Below, in pieces: positions 1 to 11,410 of a stretch of DNA of 64,000 nucleotides. The notes beneath the pieces are model-generated. The model was not told the origin of the DNA and made no database searches. It was given only the letters and a program-made list of their open reading frames with translations. The stretch comes from Hypsibius dujardini (taxonomy: Eukaryota; Tardigrada; Eutardigrada; Parachela; Hypsibiidae): positions 1-64,000 of the forward strand of contig LRSR01002153.1 in NCBI GenBank assembly GCA_001579985.1, read 5' to 3'. Positions within the stretch are counted from its first letter, which is position 1. Each line of letters opens with the position of its first letter. The translations under genes were made by a program, and so were the position numbers.

Positions 1-86
1 ATAAAATAAAGCCAGGCTGTCTATTTAATAAAGCCAGAATTTTAGAAAACTGGCTAGATACTTGGCTTAATTTATCCTCGTGCGTA

Positions 87-652
87 CTAGGGCATAGTAA
101 CCGGTGACTTGTGCTCGCCTTTTTTCTTGCTTTGGAAGGGAACGAAAATGATTACTTTAGTTTTAGCCGGGTTGGTTGGAAGACGAAGGGCAGCTAGCTC
201 GAGCCCGAGTTTTTCCAGGCCGGCATTCAGGGAAACCACGGTTTCTTCAGCGGTCTTACCGAACGCTTCGACGGTGGTATCGTCCGCAAAACACTCCACA
301 TCACATCTGGCTAAATCTACGAGAGAGAGTTGAAGCATTTGGTTGATGTAGATGGAAACCAGAATGGGACCCAGAACAGTGCCTTGGGGAACACCCGACG
401 TCGTAAGGAGCGTATCAGACAGACGGTTTCGGTGCGTACGCATTGGTTACGAGCGGTCAAGTAGGAGTGGAACCAATTGAGAGCAGCTGTGTCAATTCGG
501 CTGGGTTGGAGTTTTTGTAGCAGGGTTAGGTGTAAAACGCTATCGAAGGCTTTACGGAGGTTCAAAAAGGCGACTGCAGTGACGACGCCCGCGTCTATCA
601 ATTCTGATCTCAAATAATGATTTCTTTGTATTGACACCCCAGTTGCCACCAC
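87..652 (-). pseudogene. LINE (non-LTR) reverse transcriptase fragment
   Basis: Two overlapping minus-strand frames read as the middle of a non-LTR reverse transcriptase. Reading 5' to 3' on the minus strand there is a motif A-like AFLNLRKAFDSV, a WFHSYLTARNQ segment, then, after a frame change near 425-445, GVPQGTVLGPIL and the motif C box CFADDTTV. The catalytic Asp of motif A, normally in FLDL, reads Asn here, so the copy would be inactive even without the frame change. No upstream endonuclease domain is visible; beyond 652 the sequence changes to an unrelated plus-strand reading. This is a 5'-truncated, decayed LINE of jockey/CR1 type; the exact clade cannot be told from this piece. Confidence 0.85.
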
Positions 653-1259
653 ATCGTCGACTCAGCTCAACAATCTAGTCAAGCTCGGAGTCCAGTGCGA
701 AAAGGTAAAATCGGCCAGGATCATCCTCGCCAAGGTTGCGCCCGGAACCATCCTCCCGCCCAGCGACCTCTTTGGCTCGCCACGTCTCATTATCTACAAC
801 ATCGTGGGGTGGACCGCCTTCAACGAGATAGATGAAAACGCCGTCCAAGAGGATCTCAAGAAAGTCATCACGACCATCTCCCAGGAATGCATGGCGAAGC
901 TCTACAGCTGCGTCGCGAAAGTACACGCCGGAGTCATGAAACGTCTGCTGGAGGAGATGGAGAAGACCAAGAATGAGATCCCAGTGGATTAGCAGGTCGC
1001 GGTCATGACCCAAGCCAAGGAAATGATAAAACGAAGATGGAATCCAAGGAAGTGCTACGTCCGACCAAATAGCCGAAGTAGGCCAACGAACCTGCTGACC
1101 GGAAACAGAATTTTGGCGGACCGTCTCGTGGATACGTATACAATTGAGGACGCGGAGGATACCGTAGCAAAAATGGATACCGCGGATGACGGTGAGCCTT
1201 CCATGATTGCCTTTCTCGTGCACTTTATTAATCACATGTTTGCCGTTTCTTCTCTGTAA
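650..1259 (+). pseudogene. retroelement ORF1/Gag-like fragment
   Basis: A plus-strand reading of about 200 codons includes GSPRLIIYNIVGW followed by an acidic helical stretch. The PRLIIYNV pattern resembles the nucleic-acid-binding ORF1 (Gag-like) region of retroelements. It is in two blocks and has no start codon I trust, so it is a broken remnant. It faces away from the LINE reverse transcriptase at its left, which suggests a second, independent insertion. No zinc knuckles are visible. Assignment to LINE ORF1 is an inference from one motif. Confidence 0.35.
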
Positions 1260-1261
1260 TA

Positions 1262-1530
1262 AGCAATATGCGCCATGACACGGAGTCCTTTCCTCGACAC
1301 ATCGACACGAAGACACGAGGCGCTAGATTGTGGAACAAAAAGCGAACAGACCAATGACAACACTTTGTGTGATGTGTGCTCGTGTGTTGCTGCACACAAC
1401 TTCACCAGGAAATGGCAATTTGCTCGTAAATTCGTGAGCCGTGGGTGTGACTCACACACGATCTCACGATCAGTTGCATGTCGTGTCTTCGTGTTCGGAA
1501 AAGGACTCTGTGTCATGGCGCATATTGCTT
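1262..1530. mobile_element. foldback MITE with TA target duplication
   Basis: The 269-bp element begins AGCAATATGCGCCATGACAC and ends with the inverted copy; about 50 bp at each end pair with few mismatches, including GAGTCCTTT(T)CC and CACGAAGACACGA. It is flanked by TA on both sides (1260-1261 and 1531-1532), as expected for Tc1/mariner-mobilised elements. There is no transposase coding inside. It sits directly after the stop of the preceding remnant. Confidence 0.8.
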
Positions 1531-1540
1531 AATGAATGTT

Positions 1541-2544
1541 TTATACGAGTACAAGAACCGACTTAAATACACTTTACCCCGAAAAGAACATGTCAGAGAA
1601 TAGCGATAGATTACTTCTCTCATAAAGCAACTGAAGCCGAATTCGGAAATCGATGTATGCAGTAATAGCAATCTAAGAAACATGTTCTGATTATGAAGTC
1701 GAAGATTAGCGGGAACAGTACCCGGCTCTAAACGGGATTCAGGGGAACACGGTATGCGGCCTCGGCTCGATTAAAGCCCATCAACAGGCGGGTTGAAATG
1801 CTGTTCCATTTTAAAATCTATACACCGCAAAAAGGCGCTTTTCAGTATGTGAACAAATCAGATGGCTCTATTACGCCTGCTTCTGTACGATAGTGGAGAA
1901 TTGATTGATTGCAATGTTTATTTATGGTATCAGAAAAGCAGCAAGTACGATTTGCGGCGGATTTGAACAGTTAAACCACAACCGCAAAGATGGAAACACC
2001 GGCGGTGCGGTTTGCAGGGCTTTACTTATAAGTAAGCTACCAGCCAACCATCGTCGAACATGTCCGATCGTGACCAGAATTTGACAAGACCTTTCAAAAT
2101 GTGCGGGCATAGAGCGGGCAATATGCCTGCCTAACTTTACAATTGTCTCTGCATTACTAATGATCGCTGGGTAGAGATGGGTCGTCCGCCAACGATTGCC
2201 GTTTTCGATGGCATGTAACCCAAGAGATTATAGATAATTTGACTATACCTGCTGCGTCAATTTCAAGTCTTTTTATCGGAAGTGAACCACGCGGTCTGAC
2301 GATGACATGAATCAAATAAACAAGTAGACATTTAAAAAATGGATAATCCGTGTGCACTTGCGCTTCGCGGTTCGTGCCCTTAGGCTCAAGTTGAGGCATG
2401 TACTTAGTATAAACACTTATGTACTAGTAGTGATCGCCATTCAGATGAAACGTTACGCATCGACAGTCCGCACGAAATAGTCTTGTCTTTTCGCCACAGC
2501 AGTCTCTTTTGCCATTTTACCGTACTGCTTTTTTTATTTTAACA
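1541..2544. other. intergenic, no gene recognised
   Basis: About 1 kb upstream of the MATH-BTB gene. Only short chance readings occur on both strands, and I see no RNA gene or repeat with clear ends. The 5' UTR and promoter of the gene starting at 2545 must lie in the right end of this stretch. Confidence 0.5.
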
Positions 2545-4518
2545 ATGTCTCTACCCCGAAGAGCGGACAGTGCGGATAACTCCATCATCCAATCCGAACA
2601 TGTTCCTATTTCCGCACCTCCCCGGCGAATCGTCCAGTTCAATTACGAATGGAGAATCGGCAACTATAAACGCGGTGCCATGAAGGAGGAAGTGCTACGC
2701 TCACAACCCTTTTCGAGCAAGGATCCTCAACGTTGCAAATGGATATTGGAATTATTTCCCCATGGCTCACCGGATGTCTACAATCAAGGCTATGTGTCCG
2801 TTTTTCTTATACTCAAGGAATGCCAACCGGAGAATCATGTCGTTTCGGCCACCGTCCAGTTTGGTATTCGCAAGTTCGGACAGGAGATTAAGGATGTCTA
2901 CTTTGAGGGTTCGGATGTGGATTTTGAAAAGGATCGCCGTTTCGGGCTGGTCAGATTTATGACACAGGCGGAAATGTTTGAAAAGGATGGAATGGGTAAG
3001 AAGAAACCTACGAAAGACTTAATGTTCATTTTAATTCAATATATATACACTGTAGGTCAATTTTTACACCACGATTCGGCAACAATATTGTGCGATGTTA
3101 AAATTCTAAACGCATTTGAATCGGGCACTCCACCGCCTTCTCAGTCATCGGCGGGTTTTATCAAACGGACCTCATCCTTCGGGAGCCCGAGAAACTTTTT
3201 CGCAGCTAAGATGACCCCAAAACGGCAAGTTACAGGCGACGAGCGGCATTTATTGGCATCTTCCGAGCCATCAAGTCACTCTGTAAGCGTAAATATTACA
3301 CAGTACATTATAGCAACAGACCAGACAGATCTCGCTTATAATTAGCATACTGAAAATGGCTTTTTTAGTACCTAACTATTGAATACAGCGGACAAAATGT
3401 CATCAGTTTAGTCCAATTCATTCATGTGTTGTAAAATAGTCAGTGAAAAGTTATTTTGGAAGATGTACCCAAAATATGTAATTGAAGGGTTGTGCGAGAT
3501 ATAGTAGGCATGTTTGCATTTGTATTGTTAGGGAATGAGCGGGTTCGACAGACAGCTTCCTCCTTTACCGACTCCCATGGACACGACTTCCACCGCAGCA
3601 ATCCGTCAGTACACGGCAGCCCAGAGTGGCTTCAATCCCATCAACCGAACCATCGAGATTCCCAAAGACACCCTCCTGGATGACTTGGTGTCAGTCCTCA
3701 ACCGAGGCATCTACTCGGACGTTACCTTAGACGTAGGAAAGCGGGAGTTTAATGTTCACAAAGCGATGCTTGCAGCCCGGTCTCCTGTCTTTGACAACAT
3801 GTTCAGTAATCCGGACAATGTCACATCCAATCACTACGTCATCACTGATGTCACGTCACGAGGGATGAAGGAGCTATTGTATTTTATTTACACTGGGCAT
3901 ATCGACAAGACTGAGAATATCGTGGAGGAGGTCTTGGAGGCGGCGCAGAAATACCAGGTCTCACAGTTGCAAGCCATTTGCGAGAGCCTCATTCTTCGCG
4001 AATTGCAAGTCGATAATGCTGTTAAAACCTTAATTCTGGCCCATGAAAGCAAAGGTGAATATATATACGACCAAGCTCTAGGAATAAAATGACAAAACAA
4101 TTCATGCAGCTAAATAGGTTTTACAGTACAGTCTCCGATTTTCATCCAAAGCAACATTTTCTTTTACCAAACAAATGAAAGCGATTCTCTTCTTCTTTCT
4201 ATTGCACCAGGCAACGCACTTGCGATTGGGATTTTTGTTATTATTCTTTATATTCAATTAAAAATCCTTCACCACAGAAAGACGAATAAGCTTTCTATTA
4301 AGGTTTATTTCAAAGGGTATTTGGCTGAATACTTGAATACACCCTCGACATCTAAAGCAATTACCATTTGGTCTTGTTTTATTTCAGCCCAACAACTGAA
4401 GGAAATTGTTTTGGAATTTATTGCGCGGAACTTTCAAGCGGTCAAGCGGACAGATGGGTGGAATGTATTACGAACCAGTCACACCGATCTTTATGGAGAT
4501 ATTATCGAGTTTATGTAA
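2545..4518 (+). CDS. SPOP-like MATH-BTB protein (CUL3 adaptor)
   Basis: Four exons give 443 aa: 2545-2995, 3056-3282, 3532-4054, 4388-4518. The ATG at 2545 is in good context (AACAATG). A MATH domain runs from about residue 35 to 180 (FNYEWRIGNYKRG through ATILCDVKI), then a 60-residue Ser/Pro-rich linker, a BTB domain (YSDVTLDVG, FNVHKAMLAARSPVFDNMF, LLYFIYTGHID), and a BACK-like helical tail (LKEIVLEFIARNFQ, WNVL). In the SPOP family the MATH domain binds substrate degrons and the BTB dimerises and recruits CUL3. The linker is longer than in SPOP, and a speckle-type nuclear signal is not obvious. The first intron is 60 nt, a multiple of three and free of stops, so retention would insert 20 residues. 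The gene is convergent with the superoxide dismutase gene. Confidence 0.88.
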
Positions 4519-4522
4519 TAAA
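4517..4522 (+). promoter_or_regulatory. AATAAA overlapping the stop codon
   Basis: The stop TAA at 4516-4518 runs into TAATAAAAC, so the first AATAAA starts inside the stop codon. Two more AATAAA hexamers follow in this flank, in GAGAATAAA near 4637 and near 4934, so the site actually used is unknown. Confidence 0.35.
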
Positions 4523-5735
4523 ACTTTAGTATGTGTATTTATATGCCCATGCGCGTGCTGGCAGACTCTTCCGCTCTTTTCAACCTACCGGTAAGAGTCT
4601 TTGTCTGTCGACTTATATTCAAGCATGGGCTATAGAGAATAAACTTTGGCTTTTCTACGCTCGCTTCGTCGAACGTTTCTTCTTCTATTTTTGGGCATGC
4701 ATTTATAGTACTGTTGTGGAACCGGTTAATTGTACGAGTGGCGAGATAACTAATTGGTTATATGCACTGTGTATGCGTTAGAAGAAGGCGGTACGCCAAA
4801 CAAGTAATAATTTGTACTTGTAATTCCTATCTCAAGACCTGCTTCCTCGGTCAGGGTTTAACCAGCTAGACAGACTTATCGAAATGTCCACGCTGACTCA
4901 AATCAACTAAAGGACACCTCTCTCATCGTGGAGAATAAAGTTATGATAATTATTTTGTTCGTAAACGCGAATGATATGAAGAAAGAGAGTGAAGGCACTG
5001 GTTAGTAAGTAGGAAAACGTTCACCCACATTAAGATGCCCGCTCAAATGAAATAGCGGTATATGTAATACTAATGCATGATGCACAATTTCTTAATCAAC
5101 TACATATCTATACGTGCAGTTCAGAAGGAGCCCGCAATCTATATGGCAATACAGATGTACGATGCGACAATATTTTTATATTACATTGTAATAAACGTTA
5201 TAAGTCTATAGTCAGAGCTCTAGTCAAAAAGGAAATGTGGAAGATGGATCTTTATCTCACATTGTAAACCGCATACGGAACCACTTACCTCCATAATCGG
5301 AAGCTTTTTCAACTAGTGAATCTTTTAAAAATGGCTTGAATTGGATTGGATTGGATTGGATTGGAGCCAACTGAAAGAGTACTTGCCTGAATATCACTTG
5401 TCTTTTTACCTAAAACCTTCAGTACGTACGGCGTACTACGTACTAGTACTGGCCCTCGTCTTTCTCTTTTCCCCTCTGCCTTACTGCTTACTCTTTTCTC
5501 ATTTGTCTGCTTTTTGGGGTTTTTTATTGAGAAAGTGTCGCTGCCTCGAGCGGAGAGTCATCTCCGTGCAATGCGATGTTAAGAATTGAAACCAAACCCA
5601 ATCCTCCCTGTTTTGCTTAACTAAGACAACGCTAACTAATAATTGTGGTAGGGTATGCCTGTGTCAAGTCTTATCGATCTCTTAGCAATATCATACTAAT
5701 TCACAATCATAGTCACTGATCGAAGGTTTCATAAA
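4519..5735. other. convergent intergenic region with (TTGGA)n tract
   Basis: This lies between two convergent genes and holds their 3' UTRs. A perfect pentanucleotide run of TTGGA, about five units, lies at 5341-5365. A short palindromic GTACTAGTAC-type motif occurs near 5440. No coding is recognised. Confidence 0.5.
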
Positions 5736-7796
5736 CTAGTTCGCGGAAGAATTTGCTTGAGCAAAGCGCTCTTCAACGTCCTTCCAGTTGATAATGTTCC
5801 ACAGCTCCTTGACATAATCTGCGCGAACGTTCTTGTACTGGAGGTAGTAAGCGTGCTCCCACACATCCACACCCAGTAGCGGAACCAGTCCTGAGAATGC
5901 AAGGGTCTACTTAGTTACAAAGCAAATGAAGGAACCAACTGAGGACCAGAGAGGCATACGACTACAGGCAGGCAACCAGACAGACCAGCCGATAGACACA
6001 AGCAGACCGGGATAAACAAACAAACGCACAAGCAGACAAAGCAGAGACAGAGCCAGCCAGCTACCGGTAAACAGACAAACTAAACCACAGGCAAAGAGGC
6101 AAGCTGTCAAACAGACAAATAAGCGCGCAGTGAGACCCACAGCCAACCACCTCAACAGACAGACCAACAAAAAACAAGCAGATAGACAACCAACCAGTGA
6201 ACAAACAAAACAGAAAGACATCCAAAAAGAGCGTCCAAACATACACACGGGCGCACAGATAGTCAGACCGAGGATTAGAAAAACAGACAGACAAATAAGT
6301 AGGCACGTAGATAGACAGATAGACCAACAGTCAGCCAACTAAACAGAACGGTAGATGGATATTCAGAGCCACAAGCAGACGGGTATACAGCCATGCACAT
6401 CAACCAACTAGTTCAATAGATACAAAAAAGAGAGACACGCCGGTATGCAGATAGATAGACAGATAGGCAGACAGGCACCGATAGACCGATAGGTAAGACA
6501 AACAGACAGACACCCAGACAGACAAAAAGACATCTAAACAGACCGGCGGATAGACAGTCAACTCCACAGGCAGATGGCCAGACAGCCATTCCGGTCCAGC
6601 GAGACATACAGCCAGAGAGGTAAACAGACAGGCACACAGACCGACATACATACAATCAGGCAGATAGGTACATCGACAGATAGAGAGGCAAGCAAAAAGA
6701 CAGACAGGCACGTTAAACAAACAAGTCATAAGGGGAAGGAGATGCCTAAAGACTGGCAAACCTGTAGTGGCCTCGAGGGGATCCTGATTAGCACACTGTG
6801 CGACCTGTAAACGCTTGGCTTGTTTGTTGTAACCGAGCCAAGCCCAGCCGGAACCCTGGACTTGCGTGGCTGTCTGACTGATCAACTTCTTGAGGCTCTC
6901 AAAGTCGCCGAAATCTCGCTTAATGGCCTCTTGCAGAGTTCCTAAATAAAAAATATGAGACAAACCACTCCTAAATCGGTAGAATGACTAGTCTTTAAAC
7001 TTTTGTACTGTAGCAACCTGTGGGTTCCTTGCCACCGTCCGGCGAGAGATTCTGCCAGAAGATGGAATGGTTAATGTGTCCACCACCATTGAACTTCATG
7101 ACACCTTGCAATTCGATAGCGCTCTTCAAGTCACCTACAGCAGGAAATAAAAGGGTCGCTAAAAATGACTAGGAAAAGACCAAACAGCATGGTCTGATTA
7201 TTATTCAAATGGCTTTCTTACTATGTCATTTTATAAACAACCTCAAAAAATGTCAAAAAATTCCTTTTTTTACAACGACTTGATTGTGATTTGTGAGGGT
7301 AAGAAGTGAAGTCCTGTTGTAGAAAGTAGTTACGCGTGGCTGCGTGCACGCTACGAAAAAGCCTTACCTACGACTGCTACTGCAACTGCGAAATGAATAG
7401 TATATATGATGATCGATCAATCAAGAGCCATCTATTACCTTTACCCTTCCAAGCAATGAAGCAACCAACAACCTATATCTTTTTTACCTTTTTGCAAGGC
7501 AGCCACCATCTTCTCTTCGGCTTGATTAAGGTTTTGTACGTAGGTGGCATGGTGCTTCATGTGATGGAGCTTCATAATGTCCGCGGAAATGACAGGCTCC
7601 AATGCGGCGTAATCATATGGGAGATCGGGGAGAGTGTAACGGGCACGGAATCCCGCGTTCCCTTTCGCTGCTCCAGCCAGGCCGGACATGCTGGCTCGCC
7701 TGAAAACACACATATACTATACTTCTCTACTGGTCCACATATTCCACAAAATGTTTTAACTTACGCCACAACTTGCGAGAACTTGGATAGATACAT
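5736..7796 (-). CDS. SOD2: mitochondrial manganese superoxide dismutase
   Basis: Five exons (7796-7765, 7699-7488, 7134-7018, 6941-6762, 5890-5736) give 231 aa with closing phases. The first 30 or so residues ([14 protein letters not shown]...) are basic and Ser-rich, fitting a matrix-targeting peptide; the mature enzyme begins [10 protein letters not shown]. Metal ligands are visible as His in KLHHMKHH, His in [11 protein letters not shown], and Asp and His in [11 protein letters not shown]. The Gln of [12 protein letters not shown] marks the Mn type. The enzyme turns superoxide into hydrogen peroxide in the mitochondrial matrix. The length matches the family. The third intron's donor is a less usual GTTGCT. 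The fourth intron, 871 bp, is nearly filled by a degenerate tetranucleotide tract. Confidence 0.95.
5915..6725. repeat. degenerate CAGA/AGAC tract filling a SOD2 intron
   Basis: About 800 bp of strongly strand-biased sequence, poor in T on the plus strand, made of imperfect repeats of CAGA, AGAC, GACAGACA and variants. On the transcribed (minus) sense strand it reads TCTG/TGTC. There is no fixed longer unit. It is confined to the last intron and does not disturb either exon. Confidence 0.8.
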
Positions 7797-8019
7797 TCTT
7801 TTTCTAGTTTACAGGAAGTGGGGAAAAATGAAATGACAGCTGATGCGCCGTTCCGCTCAATCAGTGTGCCTATCCGCCGTGGTCCGTAGTACACGACACG
7901 TACTACTTCGCTACTCCTACTCCTTGCTTGCTACCCGGGGCGCACCAACTTGACTTTTTCAAGCACTCAAACTGTGGTGTCTTTATGTGCAAGGATATTG
8001 TAGGGATTATTTAAAAGAA
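7797..8019. promoter_or_regulatory. shared head-to-head promoter region, SOD2 and jagunal
   Basis: Only 223 bp separate the two start codons, so both 5' UTRs and core promoters must lie here. No TATA box is convincing on either side. The arrangement implies a bidirectional promoter linking a mitochondrial antioxidant gene and an ER-shape gene; co-regulation is inference. Confidence 0.6.
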
Positions 8020-8774
8020 ATGTCATCCAAAGGAGTCCGTGCTGCGGGAACGGATGGCAGCGATTTCGAGCATAGGTACCGTCCATTCTATTCCATTTCA
8101 GATTGATATTTCAAATTGAGCCCCTCGTTATGGTGATGGGATTTTAAAAGGGTCTGATGTGTATTTTAGGGAGACAGTGGCCAGCCGTTACAAGACCAGG
8201 TAAGAGAGGCAGAGGGAAAGTTAATTTGAGGACTTGATTGGTTGATTGATGAATTAACAAATCCTGTCTTGTTGATTGTTTCGTTTGATCAAGTCTGAAA
8301 TTCAAGTCATACCTCCGGGTGGTGACTTGGCTGTCCCTTCTCCTCTGGAGTCTGATGGGCTTGAAACTACTCAACCATCTGGCGGAGCAATATGAGATCC
8401 TCATTCCGGATATTGCGGAATGGGCAATCCCGGAACCTCTTGGATGGGAATATGTCTATCTTCTCTCCTTTATCCCGTCCGTCTTTGGCCTTCTCTCCCT
8501 CTCTCACAACCGACTGCCCTACCTGAATATCCTCTTTTACGGTATCCCTCTGGTGAGTGTGACTCCTGTTGTCGCTGCTGCCGGCTACATGGCTCAGGAT
8601 TTCATCTCCTTTGGTACGACCCACAAGAGCAAAGACATTTTCCTCGGCTATCCTCTCGTCTGGCTGTGGTTTGTCTTTTTCGCCTTGGCACTTCAGCTTC
8701 ATCTGCTGCAGCTGTTTTTTGCGCTGCAATTACGGAGAGCCTGGCATAAGACCGTGTCTACCAGGTCTCAATGA
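8020..8774 (+). CDS. jagn: Jagunal ER membrane protein
   Basis: Three exons (8020-8075, 8170-8199, 8294-8774) give 188 aa, close to the 183 aa of the human protein. The N-terminus MSSKGVRAAGTDGSDFEHR carries the family signature GTDGSDFxHR. It is followed by a basic segment and four hydrophobic stretches (VVTWLSLLLWSLMGL, YVYLLSFIPSVFGLLSL, LFYGIPLVSVTPVVAA, LVWLWFVFFALALQL). Jagunal proteins are multipass ER membrane proteins needed for ER organisation and secretory traffic. An AATAAA at 9233-9238 could end the transcript. The second exon is only 30 nt. Confidence 0.93.
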
Positions 8775-9388
8775 AGATAGAATTCTGTTAATTGTCTCCT
8801 CCCAGTAACCGTATTATTAATGGCTTGAGCTTCCTCTTAACATGAGGCAACGAGATATAAAAATAACTTGCTGTGTGGCGGATGGGCTCTTCAATCCGAT
8901 CACTATCCTTCAATATTCAATTGACTGCCTGTCTGCTTGCGCCCGAGCAGACAGTTGTCTTTGCCTGTGTGACGTGCTCAAGTCTAAACGAAAGATCACT
9001 CTCCAAGCCCGCTTGGCTGAGGCAATTTGAGAAGATTTGCTATGAAAACAACTGGCGAAATTGGAAACGGACACTTGGTTATGATGCCTTGATTGATGGA
9101 AGAAGAAGCTTCACTGCTCTCATCTCACATAATGCAAGGAACACACCTCGTCTTTACAGGACCTGTGAGAACAAATAAGTATTTACCATAGATAAGAAAT
9201 CAAAACAAGCTAATACAAGCTGCTTTCGCTACAATAAATAACGCCGTTCAATGTTAATGTGTACGAAAACAAGCCAGGCCTTTCAAACGCAGGGTATTCT
9301 TCCTATAAATGTAGCAAAAAAAAGTCCACAATCTTGAGACTATTGTCCGAACCGCAAAGTGTCTGTGTGTGTGTCAAGACTTCCCAAG
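8775..9388. other. convergent 3' UTR region, jagunal and KDEL receptor
   Basis: Tail-to-tail spacer. An AATAAA on the plus strand at 9233-9238 fits jagunal. No further gene is seen; the open readings here lack homology and splice support. Confidence 0.5.
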
Positions 9389-10851
9389 TTAAGCCGGCAG
9401 CCGAAATTCTTTCCCCTTCAACACTACAAATAAGACAAAAGGCAATTAAAAAAGATAAACAGAAAGACCACAATCATAGAAGAGAAAGCAGCATACAACA
9501 GGCGCATCAACAAACGGGTGGGCAGGTAGACCCTTCGTTAGACAGACAGAAAGGCAGGCACACAGGCAAAGAGGCAACAATACAGATAGACCGTCAGAGA
9601 GCCAGGCAGACAAGAGAGACAAATAAATAGGCAGAACCGCAGATACAACCCACGATATCTGCAGGCAATGAGGAAGACTAGTAAAATGTACCTTTGGTGA
9701 TGTAAAGGTAGAAGAAATCGGCATACAATATGGTTTGGACAATGCCAGCGACAACGGCGATTCCGTCGACGAAAGACTCTGCATAGAAGCGCCAGATCCA
9801 ATTGGCGATGTAAAGTGCCCGATACGCTCCCAATGCAAAGAGGTAGTGGCTGGTGATGGTTTCTGCTTCCCCTGTCTTGCTCACCATGAACAACTGCGGC
9901 AGAATAGCTACTGCCTCCAGATAGATGGAGAAGGTCCACAGGAGCTTCAAAAGGCAAGACTATTCATTAACCGTTACTTTCAATCAATCAATGCCTACCT
10001 CGACAATCTCGTAGGAGTGGGTGATGATGAGCGACAGAATGAGGCAAGGAATGAGAAGAAATTCCACCCGGAACGTGTCATGATTGAAATCATATGTGGC
10101 CTAAGATGAAAGAAGAACAAGTGAGTTGAACCAGCCCAGTCCCATCACATCTTAAGCACATGTCACATCAGCCTCAGTTGATCAATTGATTAGTTGCTTA
10201 GATGACCTTGAATTTGAAGTAGATGAGGTAGACGGTGGCGAAGCTGGCAATCAAGAAGACGGCTTTCATAAGCGAATTGTAAACGGAAACGAAAGAGAAG
10301 AAGAGGTCGACGTAGCGGGTGGTGTAGACCAGAGCAAAGAGGATTTGAGACTTTCCAGAAATGCCTACAAACAAATCATCAAATCAACCCTGCATTTACC
10401 AATTGCAACATCCTTAATACTCAATTAAAACTCAATTTCTATAAATTTCAGGAAAATCAAATAAACGATACAAATATCAACATCTAGCATAGATAGTAGG
10501 CAAAGAGAATGGGCTCTCACCTTCAATCAGCCTACACAATGCAATCAACAATCAACAATCAATCAATCAACCAATACCGGTACAAGGCATATTCCCTTTA
10601 TGCAGCATCAACCTTATTTCTTTTCAAGCTGCCTTGAAAAGCATTTTTCCTATCATTCAGCGCAACCAAAAGAGAAATCAAAAAGGTTTCCATCCTTTCC
10701 TTACGCGAAAGGGAGGTGATTGGTAGGGAAATGCAGAAGAGAGCACAGCTCTTGTCTCACCTGCACATGAACGTGTCTTCCAGATCTTTGCCAACAAGAC
10801 AGCGATGGCCGCCAAGTGGCAAATATCCCCAGCAAGCCGGAAGATATTCAT
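9389..10851 (-). CDS. KDELR: KDEL (ER-retention signal) receptor
   Basis: Five exons (10851-10761, 10364-10207, 10100-9999, 9944-9692, 9423-9389) give exactly 212 aa, the usual family length. The N-terminus [16 protein letters not shown], the RSCAGISGKSQ segment, the strongly conserved [15 protein letters not shown] region and the C-terminal [11 protein letters not shown] are all family features. Seven membrane-spanning stretches are spread along the protein. It retrieves HDEL/KDEL-bearing luminal proteins from the Golgi to the ER in COPI carriers. The intron before the 35-nt last exon carries the same TCTG-type degenerate tract as the SOD2 intron. Its neighbour jagunal also acts at the ER; whether that means anything is not shown. 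Confidence 0.96.
9530..9635. repeat. degenerate CAGA tract in KDELR intron
   Basis: Imperfect AGACAGAAAGGCAGGCACA-type repeats lie in the last KDELR intron. As in SOD2, the sense strand of the host gene reads as TCTG/TGCC. Confidence 0.65.
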
Positions 10852-11410
10852 CCTTAGAGATGGGGAAGGGATTTGCTGAGAAAATGGCACCGGCGAACAC
10901 CTTATCCACGAGTTGTGCTGACTTTTGCTCGTAAAAAACCAAATCACCTCCACGCAGCTCGTCTCATCTTCTTCTGACGACGAAAGAGCAAAGTGACAGC
11001 GAGGCAACGCGCACACACGTATCTACGTGGCATGTCAATCATCGATTAACGTACCGTCGTACACGTATCAGTATGCGTGCCAGGACCGAATACGGAGATG
11101 CAGTGGGTGGGCGCACCTTTTTTGTGCGGTCTGACTGGCGTCAGGCGTCGCCTGGTCTAGTATAATTGGTATCTTCATTTCTACGAGAAAGTATCTCAAT
11201 CTCGTAGAGCTAAGATTCTTATTAAACAACCTTTTACTTCCTTTTCTCCAATAGATGAAGCAAATATTCACGTCAAGGAAAAGAAGGAACAGGGGAACGC
11301 TCTAAATTCTCAAGTCGCACAAAACAACCTTTTAGCAGTGTGTATCTGCATTCTCCAGTGCTAATATGGCGGAAGGTAAAGAGAGCAACTGCCAACTTGT
11401 ACTAGTAGAA
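10852..11410. other. KDELR upstream region / MYG1 3' flank
   Basis: Holds the KDELR promoter and 5' UTR and the MYG1 3' UTR, both genes being on the minus strand. No gene is recognised and no clear TATA box. Confidence 0.45.

Noticed and set aside
675-1316. 213-codon minus-strand reading
   Set aside because: Opposite strand of the ORF1-like remnant. It shows no motif, and its first codons lie in the MITE arm.
5907-6338. 143-codon hydrophobic Cys/Leu-rich reading
   Set aside because: A translation artefact of the TCTG-type tract; the same tract is open in several frames.
6400-6963. 187-codon minus-strand reading
   Set aside because: Its first part is the SOD2 exon 6941-6762; the rest runs on into the CAGA tract of the intron, which has few stops in this orientation. 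A conserved donor ends the exon.
8367-8729. 120-codon minus-strand reading over jagunal
   Set aside because: Complement of the jagunal membrane exon; charged residues mirror hydrophobic codons.
9338-9400. possible riboswitch or hairpin terminator near the KDELR stop
   Set aside because: Only a GT run is present; no structure, and such elements are not expected in animal genes.
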